The position numbers and the translations under genes are program-made. DNA of 11,589 nucleotides, taken from contig JAGQUE010000239.1 of the NCBI GenBank assembly GCA_020438665.1, positions 1,599-13,187 on the forward strand, read 5' to 3'. The notes under the pieces are model-generated. The model was not told where the DNA came from. It was given only the letters and a program-made list of their open reading frames with translations, and ran no database searches. Of this stretch, positions 7,494 through 11,589 are shown piece by piece. How positions within the stretch are numbered: the first letter of the stretch is position 1; every line of letters starts with the position of its first letter. This DNA is from Nocardioidaceae bacterium. GTDB lineage: Bacteria; Actinomycetota; Actinomycetes; Propionibacteriales; Nocardioidaceae.

Positions 7494-7499
7494 GACGAG

Positions 7500-7520
7500 T
7501 CTCCCCACGTGTCTCGTGTC
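7500..7520 (-). promoter_or_regulatory. Ribosome binding site and conserved leader block of the 820-aa secreted protein
   Basis: Read on the minus strand, this 21-nt block begins GACACGAGACAC and ends in the ribosome binding site GGGGAGA (7506-7500), 6 nt before the ATG. It matches the corresponding block of the upstream paralogue at 18 of 21 positions. The whole gap between the two secreted-protein genes (7494-7690) holds this block and one small hairpin; I saw no convincing promoter hexamers in it. Confidence 0.65.
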
Positions 7521-7657
7521 ATGCCCCGTCCAACCGGGCGGCCATGAAGACTGCTGGCGGCGGGGTTCTCTTCGACCTGAACACGGATCTCGGGGCCCAC
7601 AAAGCCAGTGAACGCAACATTCCGCGGGAGTTTCGCGTGATCCGGGCACGCCGACAG

Positions 7658-7673
7658 CACGGCCGTCGCCGTG
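7658..7673 (-). terminator. Small GC hairpin after the 640-aa secreted-protein gene
   Basis: On the minus strand CACGGC (7673-7668) pairs with GCCGTG (7663-7658) around the tetraloop GACG, 17 nt past the stop codon. The 6-bp stem has no T run, so it may be a weak terminator or simply chance in GC-rich DNA. Confidence 0.3.
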
Positions 7674-7690
7674 TCACGAGGACAGTTCCC

Positions 7691-9613
7691 TCAGGGGGCC
7701 AACGTCATGCCTGGCGCGGTCCAGTTGCGGCTGGAGTTCACGGTCGTTGGCGTCCCGATGATGCCTGCGCCGGGGGCGCCGGTGACACCGGGGTCGAAGC
7801 CGACCCGCATGAGGTGACCGGTGCGCGACTGGGCGAAATAGAGGTAGTCGCCGGACACGAACATGCCGCGGACCCGGGCGGCCGGCAGCGATCCGCGGTC
7901 AGCCACGAACCTGACCGCACCCATGGTCCGGCTCTGCGGGGTGAACCAACGCCAGTAGAGCTGCGACCTCCCCGACATCGTGTAGTAGACGCGGCTCGTC
8001 GCAGGCTCATAGAAGATGCCGGTGATCGTCTTGGCGTCCCGTCCGAACCGTCCCCCGCGCAGGTCGACGTTGTGCGGCTTGCCGAGGTCGCGATCGGACA
8101 GGGTGCGCCGGCGGAGCCGGCCGTCGGCCCAGGGGGTGTAGAGAGTCGTGTCGATGACGAATGCGCCCCGCGCATGACGGAACTTCTCGGCGTCGGCGAC
8201 CCGGGTGGTCTTGCCGCTGGCGAACCCGCTGCTGAGCGGGGTGAAGGCGGCCCTGTCGACCGGGGCGGTCGTGCCCTGGGGGCGCCCCAGCTGGACGACG
8301 GTCCCCGAGAGCGTGGGGGTGGTCGGCGATGTGAGCTCCTGCCCCCGGGTGAGGGACAGATAGGCGATGCGGCCGCGGCGCTCGCCGCTGAACATGGCGG
8401 TGTCGGAGCCGATCCAGAGTCCGCCACCAGTCGCAAGCATGTCGAAGACGCCGACGCCACGAGCGCGGTAGGCATCCCAGGTGAAGGGCAGCCCTGTCTT
8501 GGGGTCGAGCGCCGCGATCCCCGCCTGGGGCACCGCTCCGTCACCGGCCTCGTTGGCGGCGTAGGGGTTGTTGAGCCAGCGGAAGTGGCCGCCGGCATAG
8601 ACGGCGACGCCGGTCGCGGTGACGGCGTACGTCGTGTCGCCGCCGGTGTAGTCGACCCACGTCGGCTGCTCGTCTCCTGTGGCACCCGAAGTCTCCCAGC
8701 GGCTGATGCTGTCGCAGAGGGTGCTCGTGCCGCGGTAGGCGCCGGTGGTGCTGACGATGAAGTAGTCGCCGTCGGGGGAGACATCGAGGTCGCGCAGATA
8801 GGTGTTGAAGCCGGCGGCGCAGACGTTGGGGAAGCGGTCGGTGGCCCACGGGGCGACGGTGGCCTGGGTGGTGCTGGTGTCGATCAGGGCGATCTGGCCG
8901 CGAGGTTGGCCGGCCACCTCGGCGAAGTTGCCGATGGCGACCAAGCGGTCGCCGTCCGGGGTCAGCGCGATCTTGGAGACGGCGGTGATCCCGCCGTTGT
9001 TGACTCCGGAGACGGCGAGGTTCAGCCGTGTGGTCAGCGCTCCGGTGGTGGCGTTGAACGAGGCCAACGCGGGCCGGTTCACCGAGCCGACGGTCGTGAA
9101 GGCGCCAGCGGCGAACAGCGCGTTGTCATCGAGGACGAGGTCGTTGACCTTGCCGTCGAGCACCGGTGGGGTGAACCCAGCGACCACGGAGCCATCGGCG
9201 ACCGACAGCTGCACCAGCTTGCGGTGGCTCGCCCCGTTGACCGTGGTGAAGGCCCCGCCGACATAGACGCTGGTGCCGTCGCCGGCCGGGATCACGGTTT
9301 CCACCTCGCCGTCCAGCGTGGGCGCGAAGGTGGTGCTGACGACACCGGTCTTGGCCTCGAATGCCACCAGGCCGTCGCGGGCGAAGGTGGTGGTGCCCTT
9401 GGTGACCGAGGTGAACGTGCCGCCGAGCACGATCGTGTTGCCGACCTTGGCGATCGCCTGCACGCGGCCGTTGTCGACGTTGGGGGTGAAGTTGACCGGA
9501 TTGGTCTGCACCAGGCGCGGCTGGCTGACCGACCCGATCGCCGGGGCCAGCGCTGCCAGGCTCAGCGTCGTGGCGAGAAAGGCAAGCGTCGCGACAGCGC
9601 GCACAGGTCGCAT
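7691..9613 (-). CDS. Secreted beta-propeller repeat protein, paralogue without the malectin domain
   Basis: This 640-aa exported protein begins with a signal peptide (M-R-P-V-R, hydrophobic core about 6-24, probable cleavage near A-I-G-S at 25-28). It is followed by propeller-type repeats to about residue 425: GGTFTSV (64-70), GGAFTTV (119-125), AGAFTTV (169-175), GNFAEV (228-233) and a shared R-A-R-G-V-G-V-F-D-M-L-A-T segment. Cys265 and Cys300 match those of the 820-aa neighbour. The C-terminal module (about 475-640) shares F-R-H-A-R-G-A-F-V-I, L-Y-T-P-W, W-R-W-F and V-R-G-M-F-V-S-G with it. No anchor, sortase signal or known catalytic motif is visible. ATG at 9613 has GGGGAGA 7 nt upstream; the open frame continues to 9835 but lacks a signal peptide there. 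A 197-nt gap with its own leader separates it from the paralogue, so the two may be separately regulated. Confidence 0.85.
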   Translation of the reverse strand: MRPVRAVATLAFLATTLSLAALAPAIGSVSQPRLVQTNPVNFTPNVDNGRVQAIAKVGNTIVLGGTFTSVTKGTTTFARDGLVAFEAKTGVVSTTFAPTLDGEVETVIPAGDGTSVYVGGAFTTVNGASHRKLVQLSVADGSVVAGFTPPVLDGKVNDLVLDDNALFAAGAFTTVGSVNRPALASFNATTGALTTRLNLAVSGVNNGGITAVSKIALTPDGDRLVAIGNFAEVAGQPRGQIALIDTSTTQATVAPWATDRFPNVCAAGFNTYLRDLDVSPDGDYFIVSTTGAYRGTSTLCDSISRWETSGATGDEQPTWVDYTGGDTTYAVTATGVAVYAGGHFRWLNNPYAANEAGDGAVPQAGIAALDPKTGLPFTWDAYRARGVGVFDMLATGGGLWIGSDTAMFSGERRGRIAYLSLTRGQELTSPTTPTLSGTVVQLGRPQGTTAPVDRAAFTPLSSGFASGKTTRVADAEKFRHARGAFVIDTTLYTPWADGRLRRRTLSDRDLGKPHNVDLRGGRFGRDAKTITGIFYEPATSRVYYTMSGRSQLYWRWFTPQSRTMGAVRFVADRGSLPAARVRGMFVSGDYLYFAQSRTGHLMRVGFDPGVTGAPGAGIIGTPTTVNSSRNWTAPGMTLAP

Positions 9614-9620
9614 CCGTAGC

Positions 9621-9641
9621 TCTCCCCAGGTGTGTGGTGTC
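9621..9641 (-). promoter_or_regulatory. Ribosome binding site and conserved leader block of the 640-aa secreted protein
   Basis: Read on the minus strand, the block begins GACACCACACAC and ends in GGGGAGA (9627-9621), 7 nt before the ATG. Only three positions differ from the paralogue's block. It decides the ATG at 9613 as the start. Confidence 0.65.
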
Positions 9642-9683
9642 CGTGGTCGGCCCCACCCAGCGTCCCGACCCCACCGAGACACC
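9636..9683 (-). promoter_or_regulatory. Extended stem-loop in the 5' leader of the 640-aa secreted protein
   Basis: Nested inverted repeats can fold this stretch. An outer stem GGTGTC (9683-9678) pairs with GACACC (9641-9636), a 2-bp CG/CG step (9676-9675 with 9643-9642) follows, and an inner stem GGTCGG (9670-9665) pairs with CCGACC (9650-9645) around a 14-nt loop. The structure ends 8 nt before the ribosome binding site and its 3' edge overlaps the conserved leader block, so it could influence translation. It does not match any riboswitch consensus that I recognise. Confidence 0.4.
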
Positions 9684-9771
9684 TGTCCTCCAGACACGTC
9701 TGACGACGAGAACACGCGCGCACGTCGGCCCGCAAGACTTCCCATCAAGAATTTCCCCCGATCTCGGCAAA

Positions 9772-9801
9772 ATCCTACGTTTCCGTAAGGTGGGGGTCGA
9801 A
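9772..9801 (-). promoter_or_regulatory. Candidate sigma-70-type promoter for the 640-aa secreted protein
   Basis: On the minus strand, TTCGAC (9801-9796) and TAGGAT (9777-9772) are separated by 18 nt. TAGGAT is a good actinobacterial -10 hexamer, while the -35 match is only partial. A start about 7 nt downstream would give a 5' untranslated leader of roughly 150 nt containing the stem-loop. Confidence 0.4.
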
Positions 9802-9852
9802 TCCGGAGCCCGGATCGGCGGTCGTGGGCAGCCACCGGGCGCGGATTCTGCG

Positions 9853-9868
9853 GTCGGGGGCCCCCGAC
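9853..9868. terminator. Palindromic GC hairpin after the membrane-protein gene
   Basis: GTCGGGGGCCCCCGAC is a perfect 16-bp palindrome starting 6 nt past the stop codon of the minus-strand membrane-protein gene. As RNA it can form a 6-bp stem (GTCGGG/CCCGAC) with a GGCC loop. Its location suits a terminator that separates this gene from the secreted-protein genes. There is no T run. Confidence 0.45.
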
Positions 9869-9874
9869 GCTCGT

Positions 9875-11020
9875 TCAGCGGCTCCTCGTGGACCGCGGTG
9901 TCAGCAGCACCAGAGCGAGCACCACGGCCGCCCACGCCAGGTGGATCCAGCCCACCGTGTGGGGGTGTTCGAACCACCAGCGGGCCACGCCCGAGGTCGT
10001 GCTCAGCCGGTCGTCGTACGACGCCACGAAGGGCTGCCAGAGAGCAACGGCGGTCACCAGGGTCGTCCACGGGACCCGCCACGAGGTGCCGAGGAGGTCG
10101 AACGCGGCGGCGGCGAGGACGGCGCTGCCGACGTAGTAGGGGTTGTCCTGTGGGTCCAGGGCCAGGCGCACGGCCACGGCCACGACAAGGACGCCCGACC
10201 ACCGTCCGAGCAGGGCCGTGACGAGGCCGGCGAGGAGCGCACCCGCCAGCTCGACACTGCGTCCCCAGGACGGGACGAAGCGCCCGCGCACGCCGAGCGT
10301 GTGCAGGCCCGAGCCTGGGATCAACGGCACCGGCGGGCGAAGCGCCTCCAGCGTCCGCGGCTCCACGACGATGAAGGGCAGCCAGCTCGCCAACGAGAGC
10401 GCCGCCGCGCCGAGCAGCACCCGCAGTCGCGCGTGTGTCAGGCCCACGACGATCGGGGCGAAGCCGACCGCCCAGGGTTTGGCTCCGATCGCCACGGCCA
10501 GCCACAGCAGCGTTGGGAACGGCCGGTTGAGCGCCACGGCCCGCAGCGCCAGAACGCCACCGACCATGGCGAGGACGTCGTCGAGGTGGGCCCATCGCAC
10601 CGCCAGCACGCACCACGCCGGCACCAGGATCGCGGCTGCCGCCATCAGTCGCCAGCCTCGGGCCCGCCCCGAGGTCAGCGGCGCCAGGGCGAGCAGCAGG
10701 AGCGGCCCTGCCGCGGCCATCAGCACCTGCGCCACCTGCCGGCCGGCCGGGATCGCGTCGAACCCGGCGGCGAGCAGCAGGGTCAACGGCCCGACCTGGA
10801 GCGTCGGCTCGTCCACGAACACCGCGAAGCCGGAGCCATGGAAGAGGGCGTGTCCCCCCGTGGCGAAGTAGTGCCACGACAGCCCCGAGGGCTGCCACGA
10901 CCGCCAGGCCCACCACACGGTCCAGGCCGCGAGCAGCCCGAGCTCCCACCACCGCGGCGTCGATCGCGCACCCGGATCCGACCCAGGCGTCTCCGCAGGG
11001 CCGGTCAGGGACACGCGCAT
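9875..11020 (-). CDS. Polytopic membrane protein, GT-C glycosyltransferase-like
   Basis: This 381-aa protein is mostly hydrophobic, with roughly eight to ten membrane segments (for example about 26-40, 97-115, 125-141, 148-163, 170-195, 201-218, 258-287, 297-310, 318-331 and 357-374). The first extracytoplasmic loop contains [10 protein letters not shown] and then [10 protein letters not shown] (69-78). A-H-L-D-D-V-L-A (144-151) is the kind of acidic motif seen in polyprenyl-phosphate-dependent GT-C enzymes. It therefore resembles actinobacterial GT87/DUF2029-like mannosyltransferases, but the overall match is loose and the activity is an inference. ATG at 11020 is chosen over GTG at 11044 and 11026; none has a good ribosome binding site. 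It is divergent from tyrS across a 146-nt gap and is upstream of the secreted-protein pair on the same strand. Confidence 0.72.
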   Translation of the reverse strand: MRVSLTGPAETPGSDPGARSTPRWWELGLLAAWTVWWAWRSWQPSGLSWHYFATGGHALFHGSGFAVFVDEPTLQVGPLTLLLAAGFDAIPAGRQVAQVLMAAAGPLLLLALAPLTSGRARGWRLMAAAAILVPAWCVLAVRWAHLDDVLAMVGGVLALRAVALNRPFPTLLWLAVAIGAKPWAVGFAPIVVGLTHARLRVLLGAAALSLASWLPFIVVEPRTLEALRPPVPLIPGSGLHTLGVRGRFVPSWGRSVELAGALLAGLVTALLGRWSGVLVVAVAVRLALDPQDNPYYVGSAVLAAAAFDLLGTSWRVPWTTLVTAVALWQPFVASYDDRLSTTSGVARWWFEHPHTVGWIHLAWAAVVLALVLLTPRSTRSR

Positions 11021-11153
11021 GGTCACGCGGTCATGATGGCGCACTCGGCTGTGAGGTGATGCCCGTGTCGAGTCGGCGTGCTCTGAGTGTCTCGGCCGAT
11101 CCGATACGGCACACTGAACGACGCATCGGCGCGCCCGCGCCGCTCGGCCGACC

Positions 11154-11160
11154 GGAAGGA
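11154..11160 (+). promoter_or_regulatory. Ribosome binding site of tyrS
   Basis: GGAAGGA lies 6 nt before the GTG at 11167 and fixes that start. The rest of the divergent gap (11021-11153) shows no clear promoter hexamers and no T-box features that I could recognise. Confidence 0.75.
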
Positions 11161-11166
11161 ACCAGC

Positions 11167-11589
11167 GTGCCCAGCCCCAACGTCCTCGACGACCTCGAGT
11201 GGCGCGGTCTCATCGCCCACTCGACCGACCGCGCCGCGCTCCGCGCGGCGCTGGGCGAGGGGAGCATCCGGTTCTATGTCGGCTTCGACCCGACGGCACC
11301 TAGTCTCCACATGGGCAACCTGGTGCAGCTGGTCACGGCTCGCCGCCTCCAGCTCGCGGGCCACACCCCCTATGTCCTGGTGGGCGGTGCGACCGGCATG
11401 ATCGGCGACCCGCGCGACTCGGGCGAGCGGACCCTCAACTCCGCGGAGACTGTGGCCGAGTGGACCGAGCGGGTCAAGCGTCAGGTGAGCGCCTTCGTCT
11501 CGTTCGAGGGCGACAACGCGGCCACGGTGGTCAACAACCACGACTGGACGGCGCGGCTGTCGGTCATCGACTTCCTGCGCGACATCGGC
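11167..11589 (+). CDS. tyrS: Tyrosyl-tRNA synthetase, N-terminal part (runs off the window)
   Basis: The first 141 codons of a class I aminoacyl-tRNA synthetase, which attaches tyrosine to tRNA-Tyr in the cytoplasm. The frame is open to the window end. The ATP-binding signature is seen as [16 protein letters not shown] (37-52), where H-M-G-N is the HIGH-type motif. It is followed by [11 protein letters not shown] (72-82) and S-G-E-R (85-88), all typical of bacterial TyrRS. The KMSKS loop and the tRNA-binding C-terminal domain lie beyond the window. The GTG start is supported by a ribosome binding site 6 nt upstream. Confidence 0.96.
   Translation, partial: MPSPNVLDDLEWRGLIAHSTDRAALRAALGEGSIRFYVGFDPTAPSLHMGNLVQLVTARRLQLAGHTPYVLVGGATGMIGDPRDSGERTLNSAETVAEWTERVKRQVSAFVSFEGDNAATVVNNHDWTARLSVIDFLRDIG

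Noticed and set aside
7494..7690. The leader between the secreted-protein genes, inspected for a c-di-GMP, ydaO-type or other known riboswitch.
   Set aside because: No segment matched a riboswitch core that I can recognise; only weak short complementarities were seen (for example CCCCG at 7565-7561 with CGGGG at 7528-7524).
7544..9619. A 691-codon open frame on the plus strand opposite the 640-aa secreted-protein gene.
   Set aside because: It is rich in Gly, Arg, Asp and Val with no domain pattern, and mirrors the third-position GC bias of the minus-strand gene, which has a signal peptide, a ribosome binding site and a paralogue.
9126..10952. A 608-codon open frame on the minus strand overlapping the membrane-protein gene and the start of the secreted-protein gene.
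   Set aside because: Its translation is low-complexity Arg/Gly/Ala/Pro and it is frame-shifted relative to two well-supported genes; it is a GC-rich shadow frame.
11021..11166. The divergent gap before tyrS, inspected for a T-box leader and promoter.
   Set aside because: No T-box core or specifier structure was recognised, and the best -10-like stretch (GATACG) matches poorly with no partner -35.

Overview
The window is very GC-rich DNA with GTG starts, short intergenic gaps and a mycobacterial/streptomycete style of tRNA and protein sequence. This points to a high-GC actinobacterium. A member of the Nocardioidaceae or a neighbouring family is my best guess, but that is inference from general similarity and no database search was possible. 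I see no integrase, transposase, phage gene or CRISPR array, so it looks like ordinary chromosome carrying one unusual gene pair.

Layout, left to right. The 3' part of a tRNA-Asn (GTT) opens the window on the + strand and converges on a PIG-L/LmbE-type deacetylase (-), with a near-perfect bidirectional hairpin between them. Divergent from the deacetylase is a CPA1-type Na+/H+ antiporter (+), followed 20 nt later by a CAT-anticodon tRNA (+, most likely elongator tRNA-Met). From about 2.7 to 11.0 kb everything is on the minus strand. In transcription order (right to left) this is a polytopic GT-C-like membrane protein, two tandem paralogous secreted beta-propeller proteins, a DUF72 protein, a small ABM-domain protein and an APH-fold kinase-like protein. 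The first part of tyrS (+) closes the window, divergent from the membrane protein.

The most distinctive part is the pair of secreted proteins (640 and 820 aa). They align along almost their whole length and share repeated G-G-x-F-x-x-V propeller motifs, two conserved cysteines and a common C-terminal module. The downstream copy carries an extra malectin-like carbohydrate-binding domain of about 170 residues at the junction between propeller and C-terminal module. Each has its own leader with a nearly identical 21-nt block over the ribosome binding site, and the upstream copy also has a sizeable inverted-repeat structure just before that block. The 820-aa gene overlaps the DUF72 gene by 4 bp, so those two are probably co-translated. 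A plausible but untested picture is a cell-envelope or extracellular glycan-binding pair beside a GT-C-like membrane enzyme. No specific pathway can be assigned from sequence alone.
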